Positions 1 through 8,881 of a stretch of DNA of 64,000 bases are shown here, in pieces. The position numbers were made by a program, and so were the translations under genes. Where the stretch lies: contig NZ_JMEX01000004.1 in NCBI RefSeq assembly GCF_000760735.1, positions 62,001 to 126,000 of the forward strand, in the 5' to 3' direction. The stretch's first letter is position 1; each line of letters begins with the position of its first letter. Below the pieces are notes generated by a model that worked only from the letters and a program-made list of their open reading frames with translations, was not told the origin of the DNA and did not search any database. This DNA is from Rhodococcoides fascians A44A (GTDB lineage Bacteria > Actinomycetota > Actinomycetes > Mycobacteriales > Mycobacteriaceae).

Positions 1-285
1 ATGTTCCAGGACCCGGGCTTCTACGTGCTGGACGAACCGGAGTCGGCACTGTCCTTCACGGCCTGCCTTCGACTGGTGGCGTTGATGTCCGAACTCGCCG
101 ACGCCGGGGCCCAGGTCGTCTGCGCGACGCATTCGCCTGTGTTGGCGTCGGTGCCCGGAGCCGACATCGTCGAAGTCGGTGACCACGGTCTACGCAGAAC
201 CAGTTGGGAGGAACTGGAACTCGTCGCGCATTGGCGTCGGTACCTCGCCGATCCGTCGATGTATCTGCGTCACCTTCTGGACTGA
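1..285 (+). CDS. AAA/ABC-type ATPase, C-terminal fragment (5' end outside the window)
   Basis: Only the last 94 residues are visible and the reading frame is open at base 1, so the gene starts upstream. Residues 8-18 (YVLDEPESALS) are a Walker B plus signature-like element of SMC/ABC-type ATPases, and ATHSPVL at 42-48 is the H-loop (switch) histidine motif. The tail resembles the short AAA ATPases related to RecF/SbcC and to toxin- or defence-associated ATPases. Walker A is off the window, so substrate and partner cannot be named. The gene converges on the AraC regulator with 2 nt between stop codons. The ATPase class is secure; the role is unknown. Confidence 0.75.
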   Translation: MFQDPGFYVLDEPESALSFTACLRLVALMSELADAGAQVVCATHSPVLASVPGADIVEVGDHGLRRTSWEELELVAHWRRYLADPSMYLRHLLD

Positions 286-287
286 TG

Positions 288-1253
288 TCAGGGCACCGGT
301 AGCTCTCGGCGACGGACGCTTCCCGGTGACTGCCCGACGAGCCTTTTGAATGCTCTCCCGAAGGCTGCTTCGGACTCGTAGCCGCTTCGACGTGCCAGTT
401 CGGCGACAGTGCGGTCACCGGATTTCAGTGCGTCGTGAGCGCACTGCATCCTCCACCGAGCGAGGTAGCGCATGGGAGCTTCACCGACGAGTGTGGTGAA
501 GCGTGCGGAGAAGGCCGACCTCGACATCGAGACTTCGGCGGCGAGGGTCGCCACGGTCCACGGCTTGTCCGGCGAGCGGTGAATCACCGCCAGCGCTGGG
601 CCGATCCCTCGATCCTGCAGTGCACCGAGCCAACCGGATCCGGCCGCGGGATCGTTCTCGATCCACCACCGCAGCGCCTGGATGACGAGGATGTCCGACA
701 ACCGCGTGATGACGGCTTCCCCGCCGGGTCGGACTCGCTGGGACTCGTCGGCGACGAGGCCGAGTGTGCTGTGCATCCACGACAGCTGCGGTGTCGGTGC
801 CGACTCGACGACGATCAGCGACGGCAGGCAGTCGAGCAGCTTTCCGACCGACGGGTGATCGAGCCGCACGGCTCCACAGATCATGGTCGTCGGGGATCCG
901 GTGCCTCCGTGGCGGACGACGGCGTATCGATCGCTGATGTAGTCGTGGTGCAACTCGTGCACGAGGGGCGCGGAGTCGGCGAGGGAGGCGTCGCTGGACA
1001 GGACATGTCCGGAACCGTCCGGCACCAGCGCGAATTCGCCCGGGGCGAGCCACCGAGGCTCGGCGCCGTCGACATCGAGGAGGCCTCGTCCGGCGACCAC
1101 GACGTGAAACCACAGGCAGTCCTCCATGGGGGGCATCGCGAGTCCCCAGGGCTCGGCCAGCTCGGACCGACAGTAGAACGCACCGGTCATTCGGACGAAA
1201 TGCAGGGCTTCGCCGAGCGGGTCGGATGTTCTCCATGGATCGTGGCCGCGCAT
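288..1253 (-). CDS. AraC family transcriptional regulator with cupin sensor domain
   Basis: About 321 residues from the ATG at 1253. An upstream in-frame ATG at 1334 would add an unconserved basic stretch and run into the divergent gene, so it is not preferred. The N-terminal half matches the AraC-type cupin sensor (WFHVVVAGRG, DGSGHVL, LVHELHHDY). The last 90 residues carry two helix-turn-helix units (TVATLAAEVSMSRSAFSARF and TVAELARRSGYESEAAFGRAF) followed by the AraC signature FKRLVGQSPGSVRR. It is transcribed away from the DUF1772 gene, with about 110 nt between start codons, and probably controls that gene. The ligand is not evident. Confidence 0.88.
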   Translation of the reverse strand: MRGHDPWRTSDPLGEALHFVRMTGAFYCRSELAEPWGLAMPPMEDCLWFHVVVAGRGLLDVDGAEPRWLAPGEFALVPDGSGHVLSSDASLADSAPLVHELHHDYISDRYAVVRHGGTGSPTTMICGAVRLDHPSVGKLLDCLPSLIVVESAPTPQLSWMHSTLGLVADESQRVRPGGEAVITRLSDILVIQALRWWIENDPAAGSGWLGALQDRGIGPALAVIHRSPDKPWTVATLAAEVSMSRSAFSARFTTLVGEAPMRYLARWRMQCAHDALKSGDRTVAELARRSGYESEAAFGRAFKRLVGQSPGSVRRRELPVP

Positions 1254-1364
1254 CGACCGATCGTACGACGTCGTGGACGAACGAGCATGAAGTAGCGACG
1301 AACGAGCATGGATCGTCCAGCCACTCGGAGGCATGCTGGACGAACCGACAGAAGGGACACCGTC

Positions 1365-1844
1365 GTGCTCGAGAAGGTTGCATCCATCGCCACCACGACC
1401 TCTGCCGTCGGGTGCGGGCTGACAGCGGGGGTGCTGCTGGCGTTCTCGGTCGGCGTCATGCCCGCGCTGAGAACGCGACCCGCCGCCGACGCCGCTGCCA
1501 CGATGCAGCAGATCAACAACGTGATCGTCTCACCTGTGTTCCTGACGGTCTTCCTCGGCGCCGCTGCTGCTGCAGTGGCCGCGGCCGTCACGAGCCTTGC
1601 GTCGGGCGGAGATTCGGGGACGCTCGTCGTTGCCGGCGCCGTGGTGTACGTGGTCGGGTGCGTAGCGGTGACGGTCGCAATCAACGTGCCGCTCAACGTA
1701 TCTCTGGCCTCGGTCGACCCGTCCAGCAGCCACGGTGCTTCGGTGTGGGCGGACTACCTCACCCGCTGGACGCGGTGGAACCATGCCAGGACTGCGGCGG
1801 CCACTCTGGCGTGTGCTGTGTTGACCGCGGCGGCGCGGATCTAA
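1365..1844 (+). CDS. DUF1772 (anthrone-oxygenase-like) membrane protein
   Basis: About 159 residues. I chose the GTG at 1365 because GAAGGGA lies 7 nt upstream and because the protein then begins directly before the first membrane helix; an ATG at 1308 would overlap the divergent regulator's upstream region. Four hydrophobic segments are visible, with the family pattern of a gap after helix 1 containing PALRTRPAADAAATMQQIN and a C-terminal WTRWNHART. DUF1772 members include fungal anthrone oxygenases, but most bacterial members have no assigned reaction. It is probably regulated by the divergent AraC protein. Its TAA overlaps the stop of the converging small gene by 3 nt. Confidence 0.75.
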   Translation: MLEKVASIATTTSAVGCGLTAGVLLAFSVGVMPALRTRPAADAAATMQQINNVIVSPVFLTVFLGAAAAAVAAAVTSLASGGDSGTLVVAGAVVYVVGCVAVTVAINVPLNVSLASVDPSSSHGASVWADYLTRWTRWNHARTAAATLACAVLTAAARI

Positions 1845-2023
1845 TCTGCTTGCGGTTGCTCGTGACGATGACGGATCTCGGCTTCGAACTTCTCGATCAG
1901 AGCATCCGCCTCGGCGAGCTCGGCGCCTTGCGCACCCTCGTCCATCGATTGGTCGCGGCCGCGCTTGAGCACAGCGAGTTCTGCGTCGAGTTCATGATTG
2001 TCGAGTACTCGTGGATCCAACAT
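1841..2023 (-). CDS. small charged hypothetical protein
   Basis: About 60 residues from the ATG at 2023 (MLDPRVLDNHELDAELAVLKRG...). It is rich in Asp, Glu and Ala, has no cysteine or membrane segment, and is predicted mostly helical. I do not recognise a family. The frame stays open upstream to 2152, but that part is antisense to the start of the glycosylase gene and has the composition of a shadow, so the short form is preferred. The gene is divergent from the glycosylase gene and converges on the DUF1772 gene. The shortness of the reading frame makes this call moderate. Confidence 0.5.
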   Translation of the reverse strand: MLDPRVLDNHELDAELAVLKRGRDQSMDEGAQGAELAEADALIEKFEAEIRHRHEQPQAD

Positions 2024-2084
2024 GGCTCCATTGTCGTCGACGACGCCGGTGCCCGCACGCGATTGGGCCTGACATGCTGGTGGG

Positions 2085-2678
2085 ATGACCACGGTGCACA
2101 GCTTTCCGCCGATAGTCGACCGTTCGTCGCACACGTTGATCCTCGGCTCCATGCCCGGAGTGGCGTCACTGAGAGCGGCGCAGTACTACGCGCATCCTCG
2201 TAACGCGTTCTGGCCGATCATGGGTGCGTTGTTCGGTGCGGGCTCGGAGAAGTCCTACGACGAGCGAACAGCGATTCTGCTCGCGCGTGGAATCGCGGTG
2301 TGGGATGTGGTGAAGCTATGCACGCGGCGCGGGAGCCTCGACTCCGCGATCGTCGATTCGACTGTCGTGACGAACGACTTCGACTCCCTGCTCGGCGAAT
2401 TTCCTTCCATCCGGCGCATCGTCTTCAACGGAGCCAAGGCGGAGACGAGTTTCGTTCGTCACGTCGCCCCGTCCGTACGCGATGTCGCTGTACGTCGGCT
2501 TCCGTCGACCAGTCCCGCTCACGCCGCTCTGTCCTTCGACCGAAAGCTCGACGCGTGGCGAACGATCGCGCAGCCTCGGCCGGCGATATCTGGGTCCTAC
2601 GGTCGAGACGAGGGCCACCAGGAGAACGACGACGAACACGATCGGGTAGACCGACGTAACCGGAATCCACGCCCATGA
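2085..2678 (+). CDS. DNA-deoxyinosine/uracil glycosylase, Mug-UDG superfamily
   Basis: About 197 residues from the ATG at 2085. The motif-1 region LILGSMPGVASLRAAQYYAH followed by PRNAFWPIMGALFG, and the motif-2 region LPSTSPAHAALSFDRKLDAWR, match the DNA-deoxyinosine glycosylase branch of the uracil-DNA glycosylase superfamily, which removes deaminated bases in base-excision repair. Family members usually end soon after the motif-2 helix, near residue 165. Here the frame continues for about 30 highly charged residues that are antisense to the GT87 gene. The whole 3' part overlaps that convergent gene by 363 nt (see findings). The enzymatic core looks intact. Confidence 0.82.
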   Translation: MTTVHSFPPIVDRSSHTLILGSMPGVASLRAAQYYAHPRNAFWPIMGALFGAGSEKSYDERTAILLARGIAVWDVVKLCTRRGSLDSAIVDSTVVTNDFDSLLGEFPSIRRIVFNGAKAETSFVRHVAPSVRDVAVRRLPSTSPAHAALSFDRKLDAWRTIAQPRPAISGSYGRDEGHQENDDEHDRVDRRNRNPRP

Positions 2679-3791
2679 CGGGACGCCGAGCATGAATGTG
2701 CCGATGACGGCAGTGCCGCTGGGCGCCGTCCAGTACCAGGCGACGAACGGGGCCACGACGAGGGCCGGCACCGCCCAGCTCCAGGACCGAGCGGATCTCG
2801 CGGCCCAGTCCAGTACCACCACGACCAACGGCACGCACCACACCCAGTGATGCCCCCACGAGAACGGGGACACCATGGGTGTTGTCAGGCCGCAGATCGT
2901 CAACGACAACAATCGAGCGCCTCGTCGCTCGGCCGCCACCGCGCACCACAGTCCGATCGCGCCGACGACGAGAACACAGCCGAGCCACAGCACCATCGGC
3001 GGGGACCCGTCGGACCAGAGTCGAGCGAGCACACCGTGCACCGACTGATTCGCCGGCGACGGAAGCCACCCGATCCGATCGGACTGGAAGATCGCGCTGG
3101 TCCAGAAGGTGCGTGCGTCGTCGAACAACAGAATCGATCCCGCGAGGACGGTGGCGACGAACGTCGCGACGGCCACCGCCGCAGTCCGGAACTGTTTGAC
3201 GGCAAGCGCGTACACGACGAAGAATGCCGGCGTCAGTTTCAACCCCGCGGCGAGGCCGACGCCGATTCCTCGTAGGCGACTGCCGTCGGGACGGCCGAGG
3301 TCCCACAGCACGAGGATCAGCAGTAGAAGGTTGATCTGCCCGAGCCACAGCGTCATTCGAACTGGTTCGAGCCAGGTGAACGCAATCGCCGACCCCAGGG
3401 AGACGACATGAGTGGGCACTCCGCGATATCCGAGAATCCGCCAACTCGACAGCACCGCGAGATAGAGAAGCAGGATGTTGACGATGCCCACGACCGCCGT
3501 CGTGGCCGAGATCGGTAGCACGGCAAGCGCAACGAACACCACAGCAGCGAACGGCGGGTAGGTGAACGGGAGCGCTGTGTCGAACAGCGAGAACGAATAC
3601 AGGCCCTCACCGGTCAGCAACGTCCCGCCGCCGTGCCGGTACACGATGGCGTCGACCCCGTTTCCGAACAGTCCGTACAAGCCGGCGAATCCCAACGTCC
3701 ACGCGTGTGCGACGAGCGCGACGGCTGCGGCGACAACTGCACACGTGACCCATCGCCCGTCGTGTCGTCGAAACGTGTCTGTTCCCGGCAT
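2316..3791 (-). CDS. GT87 family polyprenyl-phosphate-mannose mannosyltransferase, extended C-terminus
   Basis: 491 residues from the ATG at 3791. The first 405 residues look like an integral-membrane GT-C enzyme of family GT87: about ten hydrophobic segments, an early extracytoplasmic loop with DAIVYRHGG (the acidic residue expected after helix 1), the WLGQINLLLLILVLW helix and GLAAGLKLTPA. GT87 enzymes in mycolata add mannose from a polyprenyl-phosphate donor to PIM/LM/LAM-type lipoglycans. After the last helix (VYPIVFVVVLLVALVS) come 86 charged, low-homology-looking residues encoded antisense to the glycosylase gene. That suggests loss of the original stop codon. Function is inferred from fold class only. 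Confidence 0.78.
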   Translation of the reverse strand: MPGTDTFRRHDGRWVTCAVVAAAVALVAHAWTLGFAGLYGLFGNGVDAIVYRHGGGTLLTGEGLYSFSLFDTALPFTYPPFAAVVFVALAVLPISATTAVVGIVNILLLYLAVLSSWRILGYRGVPTHVVSLGSAIAFTWLEPVRMTLWLGQINLLLLILVLWDLGRPDGSRLRGIGVGLAAGLKLTPAFFVVYALAVKQFRTAAVAVATFVATVLAGSILLFDDARTFWTSAIFQSDRIGWLPSPANQSVHGVLARLWSDGSPPMVLWLGCVLVVGAIGLWCAVAAERRGARLLSLTICGLTTPMVSPFSWGHHWVWCVPLVVVVLDWAARSARSWSWAVPALVVAPFVAWYWTAPSGTAVIGTFMLGVPSWAWIPVTSVYPIVFVVVLLVALVSTVGPRYRRPRLRDRSPRVELSVEGQSGVSGTGRRKPTYSDIAYGRGDVTNETRLRLGSVEDDAPDGRKFAEQGVEVVRHDSRIDDRGVEAPAPRA

Positions 3792-3904
3792 GAATCGGAG
3801 AATATTGCGAATCCGCGAAATGTCACGGACGACACGGGTGAACTTTGTCGTTTCGACGCTGGATCGTTAGCAGAGGTCACGCCGATCCATGCCACCATCG
3901 ATTG

Positions 3905-4882
3905 ATGCGGATGTGGCAGAAGTTACTGATGTTGCGTTCCGTCGTCGTGATCGCGCTCGCTGCGAGTGTCCTCGCGATCGCCGGTCCCGCGTACGCCGGT
4001 CCCGCCGAAGCCGCCCGTGTGGTCGATGTGCGCGCCGTGTCCGCAACTCACTCGGTAGTCGACGTGTACTCGCCGTCCATGGACAAGGTGATCTCGAACG
4101 ACGTCCTGCGGCCTTCCCACGGCGGCACTCTTCCCACCCTGTATCTCCTGAACGGTGCACTCGGGAACGAGGACGGCGTGGGATGGCTCGGAAACTCTTC
4201 GGTAGCGGAGTTCTTCGCCGACAAGAACGTCACCGTCGTCATGCCGGTCGGTGGGAGGTTCAGCTTCTACACCGACTGGCAGAACCCCGACCCGGTGCTC
4301 GGAAACTACAAGTGGCAGACGTATCTCACCCGCGAACTGCCCCAGGCGATCGACGGCCACTTCGGCTCGACCGGGAAGAACGGCATCGCCGGCCTGTCCA
4401 TGAGCGGAGGCCCCGCGCTCGATCTTGCCATTCAGGCACCGGACGTGTTCGATGCCGCGGCGTCGTTCAGCGGCTGCCCTGCACCCTCGAATCCGTTTGC
4501 GATGGCGGGAATCTCGACGATGATCGCGGGTGGCCTGAACAATCCGTTCAACATGTGGGGATTGCCCGGCAACCCTGCGTGGCGCGAACACGACCCGGCC
4601 GTGAACGTCGAAAGACTGCGCGGCACATCGGTGTACGTCAGCGCATCGGAGGGGCAACCGGGGCCGGTGGACCGTATCCCTGTCGGCGCTTTCCCACCCG
4701 TCGGCGGAATCGTCGTCGAAGCGCTCGTCAACTACTGCACGTCACTGTTCGTCGACGCTCTGCACCGAACTGGAGTTCCGGCAACGATTTCCATGCGTGA
4801 GCGGGGCGCCCACACCTGGCCGCTCTTCGAAGACCAGCTACGCGAAGCCTGGACCACGACGATCGCACCTGCCCTGGCCTGA
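3905..4882 (+). CDS. secreted esterase/mycolyltransferase, antigen 85 type
   Basis: About 325 residues from the ATG at 3905. ATGs at 3911 and 3929 are also possible. A signal peptide (MLRSVVVIALAASVLAIAGPAYA) ends in an AxA-type cleavage site. The alpha/beta-hydrolase nucleophile elbow is GLSMSGG, close to the GLSM of the antigen 85 family. The likely catalytic His lies in GAHTWPLFEDQL near the C-terminus, and the early region with YLLNGALGNEDGVGW resembles the fbp oxyanion segment. Such enzymes transfer mycolic acids between trehalose mycolates and arabinogalactan outside the membrane. A plain carboxylesterase is the main alternative. The gene ends in a symmetrical terminator shared with tesB. 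Confidence 0.85.
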   Translation: MRMWQKLLMLRSVVVIALAASVLAIAGPAYAGPAEAARVVDVRAVSATHSVVDVYSPSMDKVISNDVLRPSHGGTLPTLYLLNGALGNEDGVGWLGNSSVAEFFADKNVTVVMPVGGRFSFYTDWQNPDPVLGNYKWQTYLTRELPQAIDGHFGSTGKNGIAGLSMSGGPALDLAIQAPDVFDAAASFSGCPAPSNPFAMAGISTMIAGGLNNPFNMWGLPGNPAWREHDPAVNVERLRGTSVYVSASEGQPGPVDRIPVGAFPPVGGIVVEALVNYCTSLFVDALHRTGVPATISMRERGAHTWPLFEDQLREAWTTTIAPALA

Positions 4883-4905
4883 GCGTCGAGCCCCCGAGTC
4901 AGGCC
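4876..4905. terminator. bidirectional hairpin containing both stop codons
   Basis: GGCCTGA at 4876-4882 is the exact reverse complement of TCAGGCC at 4899-4905, and a further TCG/CGA pairing lies inside. The TGA of the rightward mycolyltransferase gene is in the left arm and the TGA of the leftward tesB gene in the right arm. A single 30-bp element therefore ends both transcripts. There is no U-tract, as is common in actinobacteria. Confidence 0.5.
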
Positions 4906-5819
4906 TTCCGTGGGAAGTGCCTGATCAGACCTTCCTGCACCACGGTCGCGAGAAGCAAGCCGTCCATCGAGAAGAACCTACCCGTGGCCAGGCCTCTGGA
5001 CCCCGCCGCGACGGGAGACTCCGTCGCGTACAGCGCCCAGTCGTCGAACCGGAACGGTCGATGGAACCAGATGGAATGGTTCACCGTCGCCGCGACAATA
5101 CGGTCGAACCCCCAGGACAGACCGTGAGTGGTGATGATCGAGTCGAGCACCGTCGTGTCCGACGCGTATCCCATCGTGGCGGCGTGGAAGATCGGGTCGT
5201 CGGGAAGGTCGCCGTCGGCTTTCATCCACACGCGGTTGTGGTTGAGTTTCTCCCCGGTCCCCTGCAGAATCCACGCCGGATCGTTCGCGTAGCGCATGTC
5301 GATCGGTTTGAGGGCATCGACGAACATCTGCAGCCTGTCCTCGTACCCGACGAAGTGGTCGCCGAGCGGCGGCAATGCGTCCGGGTACGGAACATCGGGC
5401 AGTTCGACACTGTGCTCGAGCCCGGTGCCGAAATCCTGGAACGCGGCGAGCATCACGAAGATCTCGTTGCCGTCCTGATAGGCCGTGACCTGCCTGTTCG
5501 CGAATGCTCGACCGTCGCGGTGTCGATCGACGTGATACTCGATCGGCTTCTTCACATCACCGCCGCGGATGAAGTGCGCGTTGATCGCGTGTACGTCGCG
5601 GGTCGTTCCCGTGACCGTTCGGCCCGCCGCGATGAGCGCTTGCGCCACCAGCTGACCACCGAACGTGCGACTCCCGACCTGGCGAGGATGCACTCCCCGA
5701 AATTTGTCCTCGCCGAACTCCTCGAGCTGAAGCAGCTCGAGGAGTGTGTCCAGGTCGGTCGTCACATCACGATCACTGCTGGGCGCAGTAGCTGCGCCGG
5801 TTCCCCCCGCGTCGGTCAC
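4899..5819 (-). CDS. tesB: acyl-CoA thioesterase II
   Basis: 306 residues with a GTG start directly after the pyk TAA (no intervening base), so translation is probably coupled to pyk. It shows the double hot-dog thioesterase pattern: TFGGQLVAQALIAAGRTV and HAINAHFIRGGDVKKPIEYHVD in the first half, and WFHRPFRFDDWALYATESP with the Gln of VVQEGLIR in the second. These supply the Asp/Ser-Thr/Gln triad of TesB, which hydrolyses medium- and long-chain acyl-CoA in the cytosol. The pyk-tesB order is the same as I recall for Rv1617-Rv1618 in M. tuberculosis. Confidence 0.93.
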   Translation of the reverse strand: MTDAGGTGAATAPSSDRDVTTDLDTLLELLQLEEFGEDKFRGVHPRQVGSRTFGGQLVAQALIAAGRTVTGTTRDVHAINAHFIRGGDVKKPIEYHVDRHRDGRAFANRQVTAYQDGNEIFVMLAAFQDFGTGLEHSVELPDVPYPDALPPLGDHFVGYEDRLQMFVDALKPIDMRYANDPAWILQGTGEKLNHNRVWMKADGDLPDDPIFHAATMGYASDTTVLDSIITTHGLSWGFDRIVAATVNHSIWFHRPFRFDDWALYATESPVAAGSRGLATGRFFSMDGLLLATVVQEGLIRHFPRKA

Positions 5820-7238
5820 TTACCGGTCCTCTTCCCCAATTCGATGCACGTGGATCAAGTTGGTCGAGCCTACTGTGCCGGGAGGTGCTCCGGCGACGAT
5901 CACGACCTGATCGCCCCTGTTGTAGCGGCCGAGCTCCAGGAGTGCCTTGTCCACTTCGAGAACCATCGCGTCGGTGGTCGCGACCTCAGGGACCAGGAAC
6001 GTCTCGGTTCCCCAGCTCAGCGCCAACTGCGAGCGCACCTCGGGAATCGAGGTGAACGCCAGCAGTGGAAGCGACGTGTGCAGGCGCGCCAACCGTCGAA
6101 CGGTGTCTCCGGACTGAGTGAACGCGACGAGCGCCTTGGCGTCGAGACGTTCGCCGATGTCCCGCGCAGCGTAGGAGATGACGCCTCGCTTGGTACGCGG
6201 AACGTGAGTCAGAGGAGGAACGGGATCGCCCTCGCTCTCGACCGTTTCGACGATGCGGGCCATGGTGCGGACGGTCTCCATCACGTACTTGCCGACGGAG
6301 GTCTCACCGGACAACATGACCGCGTCGGTGCCGTCGAGCACGGCGTTCGCGACGTCGGACGCCTCGGCCCTGGTAGGACGGGAGTTCTCGATCATCGACT
6401 CGAGCATCTGGGTGGCGACGATGACGGGCTTGGCGTTGGCGCGGGCGATCTGAATCGCGCGCTTCTGCACCAGGGGAACCTGCTCGAGAGGGAGCTCGAC
6501 GCCGAGGTCGCCGCGGGCGACCATGACCGCGTCGAACGCGAGCACGATGGCTTCGAGGTTGTCCACGGCTTCGGGCTTCTCGAGCTTCGCGATGACCGGC
6601 ACTCGGCGACCGACGCGATCCATCACCGCGTGCACGAGCTCGACGTCCGCGGGGGAACGAACGAACGACAGTGCGATGAAGTCGACTCCGAGCGACAAAG
6701 CGAACTCGAGATCGGCAATGTCCTTCTCGGACAACGCCGGAACGGACACGTCCATGCCGGGCAGGGACACACCCTTGTTGTTGCTGACCGGTCCGCCTTC
6801 GGTGACGCGGCACAGCACGTCGTTGCCTTCGACTCCGGTGACGACCAAGCCGACCTTGCCGTCGTCGACGAGGAGCCTGTCACCTTCCTTCGCGTCCTGC
6901 GCCAATTCCTTGTACGTGGTCGACACGCGATCGTGCGTGCCGTCGCATTCGTCGACAGTGATGCGTACCAATTCACCGGCGGCCCAGGTGGTCTTGCCTT
7001 CCGTGAACCGTCCGAGACGGATCTTGGGTCCCTGTAGGTCGGCAAGGATGCCGACGGCTTTGCCGGTGGCATTCGAGGCCGCACGGACCCACTCGTAGTT
7101 GGCCTGATGATCGGGGTGATCACCATGGCTGAAATTCAGTCGAGCGACATCCATTCCACTCTCGACGAGTTCGCGGATTCGCTCAGCGCTGGCGGTTGCA
7201 GGTCCAAGGGTGCAAACGATCTTCGTACGTCGGCTCAC
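5820..7238 (-). CDS. pyk: pyruvate kinase
   Basis: Catalyses the last glycolytic step, PEP plus ADP to pyruvate plus ATP. I chose the GTG at 7238 (VSRRTKIVCTLGPAT), which gives 472 residues, the usual mycobacterial length; an in-frame GTG lies 6 nt upstream at 7244. Visible signatures are LNFSHGD, the catalytic VIAKLEKPEAVDN, the Mg/PEP site VARGDLGVELP, and the long MLESMIENSRPTRAEASDVA...GTDAVMLSGETSVG block. The B domain and C-terminal regulatory domain are both present. It is followed without a gap by tesB. Confidence 0.96.
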   Translation of the reverse strand: MSRRTKIVCTLGPATASAERIRELVESGMDVARLNFSHGDHPDHQANYEWVRAASNATGKAVGILADLQGPKIRLGRFTEGKTTWAAGELVRITVDECDGTHDRVSTTYKELAQDAKEGDRLLVDDGKVGLVVTGVEGNDVLCRVTEGGPVSNNKGVSLPGMDVSVPALSEKDIADLEFALSLGVDFIALSFVRSPADVELVHAVMDRVGRRVPVIAKLEKPEAVDNLEAIVLAFDAVMVARGDLGVELPLEQVPLVQKRAIQIARANAKPVIVATQMLESMIENSRPTRAEASDVANAVLDGTDAVMLSGETSVGKYVMETVRTMARIVETVESEGDPVPPLTHVPRTKRGVISYAARDIGERLDAKALVAFTQSGDTVRRLARLHTSLPLLAFTSIPEVRSQLALSWGTETFLVPEVATTDAMVLEVDKALLELGRYNRGDQVVIVAGAPPGTVGSTNLIHVHRIGEEDR

Positions 7239-7292
7239 GACCACGAGCGTAGTCGGTGCCCCTCACCTTCTCTACGGCAGAGGTACCCGACG

Positions 7293-7321
7293 CAACACTA
7301 CTGGCCGGTAGTAGTGAGTTG
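7293..7321. terminator. inverted repeat between gltD and pyk
   Basis: CACTACT at 7296-7302 pairs with AGTAGTG at 7310-7316, with a GC-rich 7-nt loop. An outer CAA (7293-7295) and TTG (7319-7321) extend it with a small bulge. It lies about 55 nt past the gltD stop and about 55 nt before pyk, so it may end the gltBD message or act as an operator for pyk. The sequence alone does not decide. Confidence 0.35.
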
Positions 7322-7375
7322 CCACAGGTGAACAGACCTGGATCGGTACAGACTACGACTTCACAACGGTGCTGA

Positions 7376-8881
7376 TCACACCACTGCGAGAGGCAGAGCC
7401 GTCGGATGAACGGGCGACGGAAGGTCGGAGCGACCGGTCAGGAACGCGTCGACGCCATGCGCCGCCGACCGTCCCTCTGCAATGGCCCAGACCACCAAGG
7501 ACGCGCCGCGGTGAGCATCGCCGCAGACGAACACGCCGGGAGCGGTGGTCTGCCAGTCGGGCCCACAGGAAAGCGAACCGCGACGAGTGAGCGACAGGCC
7601 GTAGTCGTCGAGAAGAGGACTGTGCTCGACGCCGTCGAATCCGATCGCGAAGAGCGCGAGATCGCAGGGAAGCTCGACTTCCTCACCGATGGGGGTGATG
7701 ATCCGTCGGCCGTCTGCGTCGCGCTGCACCTCGACCTCGGCGAGGACCATCGCTCGAACGCGGCCGTTCTCGTCGCCCAGAAAACGTTGGACGGCAACCT
7801 GATGCCGCACGACACCGCCCTCGGCGTGGGCCGGTGAGGTGCGCAGAACGAGGGGCCACGACGGCCACGGCGACTTGGAGTCGTCCCGAGCATCCGGAAG
7901 CGCCTGGTTGTAATCCAGCTGCGTCACCGACGCGGCGCCCTGACGGTGCGCCGTGCCGAGACAGTCGGCTCCGGTGTCTCCGCCGCCGATGATGACGACG
8001 TGCTTGTCCTTGGCCGAGATGGACGTGGGGCCGTCGCCCTCGCACTCCTTGTTCGACGGCACCAAATGCTCCATGGCGAGGTGGATACCGCTCAGACCAC
8101 GACCCTCGACCTCGGTGTTGTCCCGCGCCCGCAACGCACCGACAGCAAGAACCACAGCGTCGAACTTCGCCCGCAACTGCTCGACGGTGAAGTCGATTCC
8201 GACCTCGCAGTCGGTGACGAAATGGGTGCCCTCCGCACGCATCTGCATGAGGCGCTGATCCAGAACCGACTTCTCCAATTTGAACTCGGGGATGCCGTAC
8301 CGAAGCAGACCTCCGAGCCTGTCGTCCCGTTCGTACACAGTGACGTCGTGACCCGCGCGGGTCAGCTGCTGCGCGGCGGCGAGTCCGGCTGGGCCGGAGC
8401 CGACCACCGCGACGGTCTTACCCGTGCTGATCGTCGGCGGCTGCGGTACGACGCTGCCTTCGTCCCACGCAAGGTCCGCGATGGTCTGCTCGACGCGCTT
8501 GATCGTCACGCTTCCACCGGTCTCGCTCTCCGAGATCGAGAGCACGCACGCAGCTTCGCAGGGTGCAGGACACACACGGCCGGTGAACTCCGGGAAGTTG
8601 TTCGTCGCGTGCAGGCGATCGCTCGCAGCGTCCCAGCGGTCTCGACGCACCAGGTCGTTCCACTCCGGAATCAGGTTGCCGAGGGGGCAGCCCGCAGTTC
8701 CGGAGTGGCAGAACGGAATTCCACAATCCATGCACCGGCGTGCCTGATCGGAGACCTCGGCTGCTCGCTCGTCGGCAGGCTGGTGCGAGTAGACCTCTTT
8801 CCAGTCCTTGACCCGCTCACCGATCGGCCGCTTCGCTGCTTCCTGCTTGACGATGTTCAGAAATCCTCGTGGGTCAGCCAC
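7376..8881 (-). CDS. gltD: glutamate synthase (NADPH), small subunit
   Basis: 501 residues from the GTG at 8881 ([13 protein letters not shown]), which overlaps the end of gltB by 8 nt and implies coupled translation. Two cysteine clusters for [4Fe-4S] centres are visible: [20 protein letters not shown] and CPAPCEAAC. The FAD-binding [13 protein letters not shown] and the NADPH-binding [13 protein letters not shown] follow. The subunit passes electrons from NADPH to GltB, which makes two glutamates from glutamine and 2-oxoglutarate. The C-terminus is slightly longer than usual (about 15 residues). Confidence 0.96.
   Translation of the reverse strand: MADPRGFLNIVKQEAAKRPIGERVKDWKEVYSHQPADERAAEVSDQARRCMDCGIPFCHSGTAGCPLGNLIPEWNDLVRRDRWDAASDRLHATNNFPEFTGRVCPAPCEAACVLSISESETGGSVTIKRVEQTIADLAWDEGSVVPQPPTISTGKTVAVVGSGPAGLAAAQQLTRAGHDVTVYERDDRLGGLLRYGIPEFKLEKSVLDQRLMQMRAEGTHFVTDCEVGIDFTVEQLRAKFDAVVLAVGALRARDNTEVEGRGLSGIHLAMEHLVPSNKECEGDGPTSISAKDKHVVIIGGGDTGADCLGTAHRQGAASVTQLDYNQALPDARDDSKSPWPSWPLVLRTSPAHAEGGVVRHQVAVQRFLGDENGRVRAMVLAEVEVQRDADGRRIITPIGEEVELPCDLALFAIGFDGVEHSPLLDDYGLSLTRRGSLSCGPDWQTTAPGVFVCGDAHRGASLVVWAIAEGRSAAHGVDAFLTGRSDLPSPVHPTALPLAVV

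Noticed and set aside
4797..7037. 746-residue open frame on the plus strand opposite tesB and pyk
   Set aside because: Antisense shadow of two well-recognised enzymes, spanning their junction. No ribosome-binding site or motif.
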